From an uncultured Bacillota bacterium (lineage in GTDB: Bacteria > Bacillota > Sulfobacillia > JAMDAP01), in contig CALMNP010000027.1 of NCBI GenBank assembly GCA_937868875.1, positions 1-35,531 on the forward strand: a DNA stretch of 35,531 bases. The letters are read 5' to 3'. The translations under genes were made by a program, and so were the position numbers. The notes under the pieces are model-generated. The model saw only the letters and a program-made list of their open reading frames with translations. It was not told the DNA's origin and made no database searches. The first letter of the stretch is position 1. Every line of letters starts with the position of its first letter. Of this stretch, positions 8,676 to 17,009 are shown in pieces.

Positions 8676-10017
8676 CTCCCTGGGGAGCGAGGCCCTCCAG
8701 GGCCGGGCTCATCGCCTCCGTCTTGTCTTCTGACGCGTTGCGGTCCTGGCCGCTCTCCAGGTTAAAGAGCTGCGTGACCGCCTCCAGGTAAAGCTCGCCC
8801 TGGGAGGCCGAGGCGAACTCCTTGATGCGCAGCGTGGGGTCGTTCAGCAGCTTGTTCACGAGGGTCACGGTCATGGCCTCGATCACCGACCGCTCGCGCT
8901 CGCCCAGCTCGGGCAGCCTGGCCAGAGCCCGCTCCAGCTCCGCCTTACGGACGGCATCCGCCTTGTCGCGCAGCGAACGGATGAGGGGCACCACGTCCTG
9001 GGTCTTGAGCCAGGAGTCGAACCTGGCCACCTCTTCCTCAATAATCCGCTCCACGCGGCGGGCCTCGCGCTTGCGCTCCCGCAGGTTGGCGGCCACGGCG
9101 GCCTCCAGGTCGTCGATGTCGTAGAGGAAGACGTTCTCCAGCCGGCTGCACTCGGGGTCGATATCACGGGGCACGGCGATGTCGAAGAGGAAGATGGGAC
9201 GGCCGCGCCGCACGGACATGGCCCGGGTGAGGTGCTCACGGGTCAGCACCAGGTTGGGAGCCCCGGTGGAGCTGATGACCACGTCGGCCTGCTCCAGCCA
9301 GTGCTCCATGTCGTCCCAGCGAACCCCCAGGCCGGCGTACTGCTGGGCCATGGCCACCGCCTTCTCGTAGGTGCGGTTGGCCACGGTAATCTGGGAGACC
9401 CCGGCCTGCACCAGGTGCCTGGCGGTAAGGTCGGCCATCTCGCCGGCGCCCAGAATAAGGACCTTGCGCCCGCCCAGGTTGGAGAAGACCTTGCGGGCCA
9501 GCTCCACGGCGGCATAGGGCACGGAGACTGCGTTGTGAGAGATGCCGGTCTCGGTGTGCGCCCGCTTGCCCACGGTCAGGGCCTGGCTGAAGAGGGCGTG
9601 CAGGGTCTTGCCCACGGCGCCCTGGTCGGCCGAGGTCACGTAGGCCTCCTTGATCTGGCCGAGGATCTGGGTCTCGCCCAGGATCATCGAGTCCAGGCCG
9701 GTGACCACGGTGAACAGGTGGCTTACAGCCTCCTGGCCGTGGTGAACGTAAAGGTGCTCAGAGACGCCGGAAAGCCCCAACTCTCGCCCCCGGGTGTCGA
9801 GAAAGCCCTTGAGGGCATTCGCAACGGGGTGGAACTGGGGCGACACCGCATAGAGTTCGGTTCGGTTGCAGGTGGACAGGACCACCGCTTCCTCCAGCTC
9901 CGGCACCTGCCGGAGTTGTCCCAGCGCATCCAACAGTCCCTGTCCGGAGAAGCTCAGTCGCTCTCGCACCTCAACCGGTGCTGTCCTGTGGTTGAGCCCA
10001 ACCAGAATGATGTGCAC
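8653..10017 (-). CDS. hemA: Glutamyl-tRNA reductase
   Basis: MHIILVGLNHRTAPVEVRERLSF; VVLSTCNRTELYAV; GLDSMILGETQILGQIKEAY; LGAGEMADLTARHL. Confidence 0.97.
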   Translation of the reverse strand: MHIILVGLNHRTAPVEVRERLSFSGQGLLDALGQLRQVPELEEAVVLSTCNRTELYAVSPQFHPVANALKGFLDTRGRELGLSGVSEHLYVHHGQEAVSHLFTVVTGLDSMILGETQILGQIKEAYVTSADQGAVGKTLHALFSQALTVGKRAHTETGISHNAVSVPYAAVELARKVFSNLGGRKVLILGAGEMADLTARHLVQAGVSQITVANRTYEKAVAMAQQYAGLGVRWDDMEHWLEQADVVISSTGAPNLVLTREHLTRAMSVRRGRPIFLFDIAVPRDIDPECSRLENVFLYDIDDLEAAVAANLRERKREARRVERIIEEEVARFDSWLKTQDVVPLIRSLRDKADAVRKAELERALARLPELGERERSVIEAMTVTLVNKLLNDPTLRIKEFASASQGELYLEAVTQLFNLESGQDRNASEDKTEAMSPALEGLAPQGGAAHGRR

Positions 10018-10090
10018 GGCGACTCACCTTACCGCTCAGACTTGCAGCCCTGGCGTCACGCGTTACGGGCTCGTGGGGCCCCGGACGCCG

Positions 10091-10840
10091 CTACTGTGGC
10101 TTGGTGCCCACGTGCAGGCAGGTCATGCCGCCTGACAGCGGGATCACCCGAACGTCCCTGAGGCCGGCCTCGCGGAAGATCTCAGACAGCTCCTGCTGTT
10201 CCGGGAACCTGGTGAGCGAGTGCGGGAGATACGTGTAGGGGCGCACGCGCCCGGCACGGCCGCGCATGACCAGGCGGTCGATGAGCGGGACGATGTTGTA
10301 GAAGTACAGGAAGAACAGGGCGCGCCAGACCGGGTTCTGCGGCTTGCTGATCTCCAGCGAGACCACGCTGCTGCCGGGGCGAACCACGCGGGCCATCTCC
10401 GACAGCGTCTTCTTGATATCTGACACGTTTCGCAGCGCAAACCCGATGGAGGCGCCGTCAAAGGTGTTGTCGTCGAAGGGCAGGTCCATGGCGTTCCCTT
10501 GCACCCAGGCGATGCGGGCGCCGAGGGGCGACCCCTCCACCCGCTTCCTGGCCACGGCCAGCATCTCATGGGAGAAGTCCAGGCCGGTCACGTGACCCCT
10601 CTCCCCCACCTGCCGGGCGGTCAACCGGCTCAGGTCGCCGGTGCCGCAGGCCACGTCCAGGTGGTGGTCGCCCGGCCGCAGGCCGGTTACCTGGAGAAAC
10701 GCCTTATGCCAGAAGCGCAGCATCCCCGCCGTCATGACCCGGTTCATCAGGTCGTACTCGCCGGCGATGGTGTTGAACATCTCCTGAACGTACCGTTCCT
10801 TGCCCTCGGGGCCGATTTCCTCGAGGATGTTCGCCAACAA
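10091..10840 (-). CDS. ubiE: Demethylmenaquinone methyltransferase / UbiE family
   Basis: VQEMFNTIAGEYDLMNRVMTAGMLRFWHKAF; LDVACGTGDLS; GASIGFALRNVSD; LEISKPQNP. TTG start at 10840 preferred (AAGGAG just upstream). Confidence 0.92.
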   Translation of the reverse strand: MLANILEEIGPEGKERYVQEMFNTIAGEYDLMNRVMTAGMLRFWHKAFLQVTGLRPGDHHLDVACGTGDLSRLTARQVGERGHVTGLDFSHEMLAVARKRVEGSPLGARIAWVQGNAMDLPFDDNTFDGASIGFALRNVSDIKKTLSEMARVVRPGSSVVSLEISKPQNPVWRALFFLYFYNIVPLIDRLVMRGRAGRVRPYTYLPHSLTRFPEQQELSEIFREAGLRDVRVIPLSGGMTCLHVGTKPQ

Positions 10841-10894
10841 AGGCACTCCTTCCGGTCCCATGATAACACAACGCCAGTCACGGACACACCTATG

Positions 10895-10934
10895 AAAGGA
10901 CTAGCTGCAGATTTCCTGCAGGGCTAGCCTTTTT
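10895..10934. terminator. Bidirectional-looking hairpin between the ABC permease and ubiE
   Basis: AAAGGaCTAGCTGCAG...CTGCAggGCTAGCCTTTTT: long stem with A/T flanks on both sides. Confidence 0.65.
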
Positions 10935-10971
10935 GGATGGATCGAAGGCGGCAAGTTCCCGGCTGATCTCT

Positions 10972-11808
10972 TCAGATGCGTTTCCAGGGACAGGCAAACC
11001 ATTCCAGCCAATCCAGAAGCAGGTACAGCGCCAGGCCCATGGCACCCATAGCTATGACCGCCGCAAACATCTCGTCGTAGGCGATACGGGACCAGGCATT
11101 GACCATAAAGTAGCCGATGCCTGTGCTGGTGGCGAAGGTCTCCGACAGAAAGAGCACGGCGATGGCGGTTCCCAGGCCGTTGCGCAGCGCGGTGAAGATC
11201 TCGGGCAGGGCGGCCGGCCAGATGACATGGCGGAACAGGTCCCACTCCGTGCCGCCCAGGGACTGCACCGACAGGACGGAGCCGCGGCTGACGCCGCGGG
11301 CGGCGTCCCGGGCCGTAACCAGGATCTGAAAGCCGACCACCAGGGCGATGAAGGAGGCCTTGGCCATGTCGCCGATGCCCAGGAGGACCATGACGATGGG
11401 CAGGAAGACCACCTTGGGCACGGGGTAGGTCAGGTAGATGAGAGGCGGCGCCAGCCGGGGCGTCCAGCGGGACAGCCAGGAGCGGCGGCGCGGTACGAGG
11501 TCGGCCTGCTCCTGGCGCCCCAGATAGAGACCCAGGGGCACGGCCACCACCACCGACATCACCAGGGCAGCGACGACGCGCCAGGTACTCACCCAGACGT
11601 GAAAAGGCATCCCCTCGCTGAGGCTTCGGCGCAGGGCCACGAAGGCCGGCAAGGGGCCGGGGAGCGCCAGGCTGTGGACGACCACGGCTAGAAGCTGCCA
11701 GGCCCCCAGCAGCAGGGCGGCGGCTATCAGGGTGTAGAGGGCCGGCAACCAGCGGCTGGGCGCTGCCAGGCCGCGGCCGGAGCGCGCAGGCGTGCTCCCA
11801 ACGCTCAT
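10972..11808 (-). CDS. ABC transporter permease (NitT/TauT/SsuC type)
   Basis: Multiple TM segments plus ARDAARGVSRGSVLSVQSLGGTEWDLFRHVIWPAALPEIFTALRNGLGTAIAVLFLSE (EAA-type loop). ATG at 11808; the ORF track start at 12024 overlaps the ATPase gene. Confidence 0.88.
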   Translation of the reverse strand: MSVGSTPARSGRGLAAPSRWLPALYTLIAAALLLGAWQLLAVVVHSLALPGPLPAFVALRRSLSEGMPFHVWVSTWRVVAALVMSVVVAVPLGLYLGRQEQADLVPRRRSWLSRWTPRLAPPLIYLTYPVPKVVFLPIVMVLLGIGDMAKASFIALVVGFQILVTARDAARGVSRGSVLSVQSLGGTEWDLFRHVIWPAALPEIFTALRNGLGTAIAVLFLSETFATSTGIGYFMVNAWSRIAYDEMFAAVIAMGAMGLALYLLLDWLEWFACPWKRI

Positions 11809-12578
11809 GCCGCCACCCCCTTCTCCAGTGCATCCCGAACCCGCGTGCACTGAGCGTAGAAGTCCGGGTGGCGCCGGTAGGCTGGGTCGCCGGCCTCCGG
11901 GTTGGCGATGTCCGCCACGACCCGTCCCGGGTGCGGCGAGAGCACCAGCACGCGCTGGCCCAGGAAGACAGCCTCCTCGATGCTGTGGGTGACCAGGACC
12001 AGCGTGGGCGCATAGCTTCGCCACGCCTCCAGCAGCAGGTTCTGCAGATCCTCGCGGGTCAGGGCGTCCAGCGCCGAGAAGGGCTCATCCATCAGCAGCA
12101 GGTCCGGCTGGAGGCAGAGCGACCGGGCGATGGCCACGCGCTGCCGCTGGCCGCCCGAGAGTTGGGCCGGAAAGCGCTGTCGGACCTCCCAGAGCCCGAC
12201 CCGCCGCAGGGCCTCCTCTACCCGCGCGGCCTGCTCCGCCCGGGGCACCCGGCGCACCTCCAGTCCCAGGGCGGCGTTGTGCCACACCGTCTTCCAGGGT
12301 AGGAGGCCGAAGTCTTGAAGCACCAGGGCCGTCCCCGGGCGGCGGGGACGGATCGCCTCGCCCGCCACCTGCACCTCTCCCTCGCCAGGGGCCAGCAGAC
12401 CGGCCAGGACGTAGAGCAGAGTGCTCTTGCCGCAGCCGGAAGGTCCAATAACGGCACAGCTCTGGCCCGGGGCCAACGACAAGCTGACCCCGGCCAAAGC
12501 CGCCACCGGACCGGCCTGACCGTGGTAGGTCAGGCCGAGGTTGTTCACTTCTACCATGGACAGAGGGGACTCCCCCAT
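11805..12578 (-). CDS. ABC transporter ATP-binding protein (NitT/TauT/SsuB type)
   Basis: Walker A GPSGCGKST, signature QLSGGQRQRVAIARSL, Walker B LLLMDEPFSALD; ATG at 12578; overlaps the permease start by 4 nt. Confidence 0.92.
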   Translation of the reverse strand: MGESPLSMVEVNNLGLTYHGQAGPVAALAGVSLSLAPGQSCAVIGPSGCGKSTLLYVLAGLLAPGEGEVQVAGEAIRPRRPGTALVLQDFGLLPWKTVWHNAALGLEVRRVPRAEQAARVEEALRRVGLWEVRQRFPAQLSGGQRQRVAIARSLCLQPDLLLMDEPFSALDALTREDLQNLLLEAWRSYAPTLVLVTHSIEEAVFLGQRVLVLSPHPGRVVADIANPEAGDPAYRRHPDFYAQCTRVRDALEKGVAA

Positions 12579-12619
12579 TGCGAGGTTCCTGATGCCGGCC
12601 GGACCGGCGCCTGTCGGCG

Positions 12620-13630
12620 CTAGTTTTCTGTGAGCCCGGGCGCTGTCATCTTGTCTAGGGTGAGGCCGTCCTTGACCAGCTTCTTCGCCTTCAGCCACTC
12701 CAACACCGGCGTGAAGTCGGCATCCTTCGGCAGTTGGGGCAGCGGGAAGTCGGCGTACTCGTAGCTGTCCTTGAGGGGCTCGGGCAGCAGCTTCTTGTCC
12801 ACCATGAACTGGCGGTAGGTAGCGTGGTCGGCGTTGATGTCGCTCACCGCTTTGGCGTAGGCCGCCAGCAGCTTCTTGACCGCGTCCGGGTGCTCGGTGA
12901 TCAGCTTGCCGCGCAGAATGATGACGCTCTGGGTGAGGTTCTTGCCCTTGCTGTCATCCAGGAGGACCCTGGCGCCCTGCTTCTCGGCCAGAGTGGCCAG
13001 GGGGTCAGGCAGGGTGGCCGCCTCCAACTGGCCGCCGGCCAGCATCTGCATGCGCACGGGAATCTTGGGGACCTCGCTGTACTTGATGTCGCCGGGCTTG
13101 AGGCCCTGTGCCACCAGCATCTGCTCGGTCACCCACTCGATGACGGAGTTGCTGGAGATGCCGATGGCCACGCCCTTCAGCTGCTCCGGCCTGGTGATCT
13201 TGGACTTGGGCGACAGCAACAAGGCGAAGCGCCCCTCCTGCGGCGTGGCACCCAGGGACAGGGAGACGATCTTGGCGTCCCCGCCGCCGTTGATCAGCAG
13301 GGCGGCGCCGACGCTGTCCGACACGCCGCCGTCAATGGCGCCGGCGATGAAGGCCTGGTCGCGCTCCGTGGCGGAGGCGGTGGGCATCAGTTCGACGTCC
13401 AGGCCGGCCTCCTTAAAGTAGCCCTTGTCCTGGGCCACAAAGAACGGCAGGGAATCGATGATAGGCAGGAGGCCCAACGTCACCTTGACGGCAGGGACCT
13501 GCGCGGCGGGCTTGTCCGCGGTCGCGGGGGCCGTGGCGGGCGTCGCAGCCCTGCTGCCGCAGCCGGCCAGGACGGCGGCCAGCAGCAGAGCGGTAATCAC
13601 CAGAACCAGGGACTTGTGGCGTGACAACAC
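12620..13630 (-). CDS. ABC transporter substrate-binding lipoprotein (NMT1/TauA/SsuA-like)
   Basis: Lipobox LLAAVLAGCGS; VTLGLLPIIDSLPFFVAQDKGYFKEAGLDVELMP; GTG start at 13630 with AGGAGG upstream. Confidence 0.88.
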   Translation of the reverse strand: MLSRHKSLVLVITALLLAAVLAGCGSRAATPATAPATADKPAAQVPAVKVTLGLLPIIDSLPFFVAQDKGYFKEAGLDVELMPTASATERDQAFIAGAIDGGVSDSVGAALLINGGGDAKIVSLSLGATPQEGRFALLLSPKSKITRPEQLKGVAIGISSNSVIEWVTEQMLVAQGLKPGDIKYSEVPKIPVRMQMLAGGQLEAATLPDPLATLAEKQGARVLLDDSKGKNLTQSVIILRGKLITEHPDAVKKLLAAYAKAVSDINADHATYRQFMVDKKLLPEPLKDSYEYADFPLPQLPKDADFTPVLEWLKAKKLVKDGLTLDKMTAPGLTEN

Positions 13631-13686
13631 GGTTTCTCCTCCTGAAAGGCTTTTGTTTCTGGGACCGTTCCCGATGCGTTCAGCCT

Positions 13687-14556
13687 CTAGGCGGCACCGG
13701 TCAGCCCGGTCGCCAGCACGACAAACAGGAAGTACAGGATGCTGATATACCCGTTGACGTTGAAGAAGGCAGCGTTCAGCCGCGACAGATCGCCGGGGCT
13801 GACCAGCAGGTGCTCGTACCCGAGCAGGGCGGCGACCACCATCAGGCCCACCCAGTAGACCCAGCCGAGGCCCAGCATCAGGCCCACGGCCGCCAACAGG
13901 CCGACCACCACGAGGTGCACCCAGCGGGCCAGGGTCAGCGCGGCGGCGATGCCGAAGCGAGCCGGCACCGAGTGCACGCCCTCCTTGACGTCGAACTCGT
14001 AGTCCTGGCAGGCATAGATGAGGTCGAAGCCCGCCACCCAGAGGCCGGCGGCGATGCCCAGAATCACCGGCGGCCACGAAAGGGTACCGGTGACGGCCAG
14101 CCAGCCGCCGAAGGGAACGAAGAAGTAAGACAGGCCCAGCCAGAAGTGGCAGGCCCAGGTCCAGCGCTTCATATAGGAGTAAAGCACCAGCACCGGCACC
14201 ACCACGGGCAGGAACACGACGCAGAGCGGGTTGAGCATGACCGCCGCCAGCACCAGCAGGCCGGTGGCCAGAGCGCCGTAGAGGCCCACGACGAACGGGC
14301 TGATGACGCCGCGGGGCAGGTGCCGGTTGGCGGTGCGCGGGTTGCGCGCGTCGACGAAGCGGTCGATCAGGCGGTTGAAGGCCATGGCCGAGGTGCGTCC
14401 GCCGAACATGGCCAGCGTGATCCAGCCCAGGGTAGACCAGCGGGGCAGGCCCCCCGCCGCCAGGAAGGCCCCGGCGTAGGCGAAGGGCAGGGCGAAGATG
14501 GTGTGTTCCCACTTCACCAGATCGGCGAAGGTCTTGGCGTTACGAAACACGGGCAT
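13687..14556 (-). CDS. UbiA-family polyprenyltransferase (candidate MqnP of the futalosine pathway)
   Basis: VKWEHTIFALPFAYAGAFLAAGG; AMAFNRLIDRFVDARNPRTANRHLPRG; YACQDYEFDVKEGVHSVPARFG. Start overlaps the ubiD stop. Confidence 0.92.
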   Translation of the reverse strand: MPVFRNAKTFADLVKWEHTIFALPFAYAGAFLAAGGLPRWSTLGWITLAMFGGRTSAMAFNRLIDRFVDARNPRTANRHLPRGVISPFVVGLYGALATGLLVLAAVMLNPLCVVFLPVVVPVLVLYSYMKRWTWACHFWLGLSYFFVPFGGWLAVTGTLSWPPVILGIAAGLWVAGFDLIYACQDYEFDVKEGVHSVPARFGIAAALTLARWVHLVVVGLLAAVGLMLGLGWVYWVGLMVVAALLGYEHLLVSPGDLSRLNAAFFNVNGYISILYFLFVVLATGLTGAA

Positions 14557-16001
14557 TACAGCCCAAACTCCTTCCAGCGGCGGCTGACCTGCTCCTTCAT
14601 GTCGGCCGACATGGTGATGTCGTCCGGCCACTCACGCTGGAAGCCCTCGCTCTTCCACTTGCGGGTGGCGTCGACGCCCAGCTTGCCGCCCAGGTGCGGC
14701 AGCGGGGCGGTGTGGTCCAGGGCGTCCACGGGACCCTCCGTAATCTCAGTGTCCCGCTTCCAGTCGGTATTGTTGAAGACTGTCCAGGCTGTGGTGGACA
14801 GGTCGTGGACGTCCACATCATGATCCACCACGACGATGAGCTTGGTCAGCATCATCAGGCCCATGCCCCAGAGCGCGTGAATGACCTTGCGGGCATGGCC
14901 CGGGTACCGCTTCTTGATGGAAACCAGGACGCAGTTGTGGAAGACGCCCTCGGCCGGCATGTTGTAGTCCGTCACTTCCGGCACCAGCATCTGAAGCAGC
15001 GGCAGGAAGATGCGCTCCGTGGCCTTGCCCAGGAAGTAGTCCTCCTGCAGGGGCTTGCCTACGATGGTGGTGGGGTAGACCGGGTTCTTCCGGTGCGTCA
15101 CGCAGGTGACGTGAAAGACCGGGTACTGATCGGCCAGCGAATAGAAGCCGGTGTGGTCGCCGAAGGGGCCCTCGGTCCGCAGTTCGCCCAGTTCAACATA
15201 GCCCTCCAGGACGAACTCGGCGTTGGCCGGAACCTCCAGATCGACCGTCTTACACTTGACCAGCTCCACCGGCGCCTGGCGCAGGAAGCCGGCGAACATC
15301 AGCTCGTCGATGCCGGCCGGAAGGGGCGCGGTCGCCGAGTAGATGACGGCAGGGTCGGAGCCCAGCACCACCGCCACCGGCAGCCGGCGCTGTTCCGGGG
15401 TCAGGTGCTCATAGTGCTCGGCCCCGTGCTTGTGGAGGTGCCAGTGCATGCCGGTCGTCTTCTTATCGAAGACCTGAAGGCGGTACATGCCAATGTTGCG
15501 GTGTCCCGTCGCCGGGTCCTTGGTGAAGACCAGAGGCAGGGTGATGAAGGGACCGCCGTCCTGCGGCCAGCAGGTGAGGACGGGGAGCTTCGTCAGGTCC
15601 GGGTCCTCCTCCACCACTTCCTGGCAGGCGCCGCGGGCCACGTTCTTGGGCACGAAGTTGCCCAGCTCCGCCAGCTTGGGCAGGGCCTTGAGCTTGTCCC
15701 AGAAGCCGGTGACCTCCGGCGGCGTCATCAGGTCGCGGATGCGTCCGGCGATGTCGTCCAGGCTGTCCACTTCCAGTGCCAGCTGCATGCGCTTCAAGGT
15801 GCCGAAGGCGTTGATGAGAACAGGGTAGGGCGACCCCTCCACATTCTCAAACAGCAAGGCCGGGCCGCCGGTCTTGGTCACCCGGTCCGTGATCTCGGTT
15901 ATCTCCAGATTGGCGCTCACAGGCGCCTGGATTCGCCTGAGCTCCCCAGACTTGTCCAGGGTCTCGATGAAGTGCTGCAAATCACGATAGGCCAAGGCCA
16001 A
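14556..16001 (-). CDS. UbiD-family decarboxylase (candidate menaquinone biosynthesis decarboxylase, MqnL-type)
   Basis: YRDLQHFIETLDKSGELRRI; EGPFGDHTGFYS; NCVLVSIKKRYPGHARKVIHALWG; VVVDHDVDVHDL. Confidence 0.94.
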   Translation of the reverse strand: MALAYRDLQHFIETLDKSGELRRIQAPVSANLEITEITDRVTKTGGPALLFENVEGSPYPVLINAFGTLKRMQLALEVDSLDDIAGRIRDLMTPPEVTGFWDKLKALPKLAELGNFVPKNVARGACQEVVEEDPDLTKLPVLTCWPQDGGPFITLPLVFTKDPATGHRNIGMYRLQVFDKKTTGMHWHLHKHGAEHYEHLTPEQRRLPVAVVLGSDPAVIYSATAPLPAGIDELMFAGFLRQAPVELVKCKTVDLEVPANAEFVLEGYVELGELRTEGPFGDHTGFYSLADQYPVFHVTCVTHRKNPVYPTTIVGKPLQEDYFLGKATERIFLPLLQMLVPEVTDYNMPAEGVFHNCVLVSIKKRYPGHARKVIHALWGMGLMMLTKLIVVVDHDVDVHDLSTTAWTVFNNTDWKRDTEITEGPVDALDHTAPLPHLGGKLGVDATRKWKSEGFQREWPDDITMSADMKEQVSRRWKEFGL

Positions 16002-16039
16002 CCCACCCTACAATTGAACTCAGGTTCAGTCACAGGTCA

Positions 16040-16068
16040 AGTCTACGGTTCACGCAAAAACCTGTCAA
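16040..16068 (-). promoter_or_regulatory. Sigma-A type promoter for the ubiD-ubiA(-ABC) operon
   Basis: Minus strand TTGACA-N17-TAGACT (-35 at complement 16063..16068, -10 at complement 16040..16045), 39 bp upstream of the ubiD start. Confidence 0.7.
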
Positions 16069-16107
16069 GAAAAGACGAACGACCTCAGCCTTGTGAGCGC
16101 CCAGGAA

Positions 16108-16134
16108 AAGGGGCACCCGCTGCGGGTGCCCCTT
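16108..16134. terminator. Intrinsic terminator downstream of the peroxiredoxin gene
   Basis: aaggggcacccg-ctg-cgggtgcccctt perfect 12-bp stem; minus strand continues TTTTCC. Confidence 0.75.
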
Positions 16135-16171
16135 AGCTCTCTTGTAGCCTGGCCTGACGCCATTCCACTGC

Positions 16172-16765
16172 CTAGATCTCGCCGGCTCGCTTGATGTCCC
16201 GCTTCAGGCCCGGCTCGCCCGGCTGCCAGTTGGCCGGGGCACCGAGCCCCGTCTCCCGATTAAACTGAACCGCCTGAATCAGGCGAAGCAGCTCAGCCGT
16301 GCTCCGCCCCACCTCCAGCGGGTAGACGAGGTAGAGGGCAATGCGGCCGTCCGGATCGATGAGGACCGTGACGCGCCGGGCCACCCCGGCCTCAGGGTCC
16401 AGGGCGCCATAGAGCCAGGGGATGTAGCCGCTGCGGTCGGAGAGCAGCGGGAACGGCACGCGCCGCGCGCTGGGCGAGACCTCGGTGAAGACCTTGTGGG
16501 CGTAGATGCTGTCGGTGCTGAGGGCCAGGACCTCCACGTCGAGCCGCTTCAGCTCCTCGTAAACGGCGGCGACCGCCGCCAGTTCCGTGGGTCAGACGAA
16601 GGTGAAGTCGCTGGAATAGAAGAACAGCAGGATCCAGTGTCCGAGCAGGTCGCGGAGGCGCACCTGCCCGGCGGTCTGGGTGTCGGGGAAGTAGGTTTCC
16701 GCCACAAAGTCGTAGGCCGGCAAACCCACCGGAGCCTCGCGGGCCAGAGGCATCACCACGGCCAT
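16172..16765 (-). CDS. Peroxiredoxin (AhpC/TSA family), candidate selenoprotein with in-frame UGA at complement(16592..16594)
   Basis: Reading through one TGA joins MAVVMPLAREAPVGLPAYDFVAETYFPDTQTAGQVRLRDLLGHWILLFFYSSDFTFV-[TGA]-PTELAAVAAVYEELKRLDVEVLALSTDSIYAHKVF...ARRVTVLIDPDGRIALYLVYP...GAPANWQPGE in the same frame. TGA replaces the peroxidatic Cys of the DFTFVCPTEL motif. Confidence 0.88.
16562..16584 (-). promoter_or_regulatory. Candidate bacterial SECIS hairpin
   Basis: Minus strand after the TGA: CCCACGG AAC-u-GGCGGC-GGUC-GCCGCC-GUU. Perfect 6-bp GC stem extended by 3 bp with a one-base bulge; apical loop GGUC, 17 nt after the UGA. Confidence 0.75.
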
Positions 16766-16906
16766 CACTCCCGGGTCATTTTGTATCCATATTATGAAAC
16801 GCCCTGGTGGGGCGCGACGGCCTGCGCAAAACCCTCCAGCAGGCAGGATTTTCCCACTCCATTCCCGTTGCAAGACCCGCCTATTCCCTATTTCGAAACC
16901 TCTAAG

Positions 16907-16935
16907 TTTACCTTTCCCTTGTAGGGTGCTAAAAT
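16907..16935 (+). promoter_or_regulatory. Promoter candidate for the winged-helix regulator
   Basis: TTTACC-N17-TAAAAT about 75 bp upstream of the ATG at 17010. Confidence 0.45.
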
Positions 16936-17009
16936 GGGTGTACCGACTTCCGGACCGCAAGTCTTGCCAAGGCTTTCCACCGCGTGACGCAAGGAGGCTC
17001 GAGAAGCCC

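Noticed and set aside
13631-14512. Apparent fusion of the substrate-binding protein with ~290 N-terminal residues (ORF 12620..14512)
   Set aside because: The N-terminal part is an out-of-frame reading of the UbiA gene. A lipoprotein signal with RBS and GTG at 13630 marks the real start.
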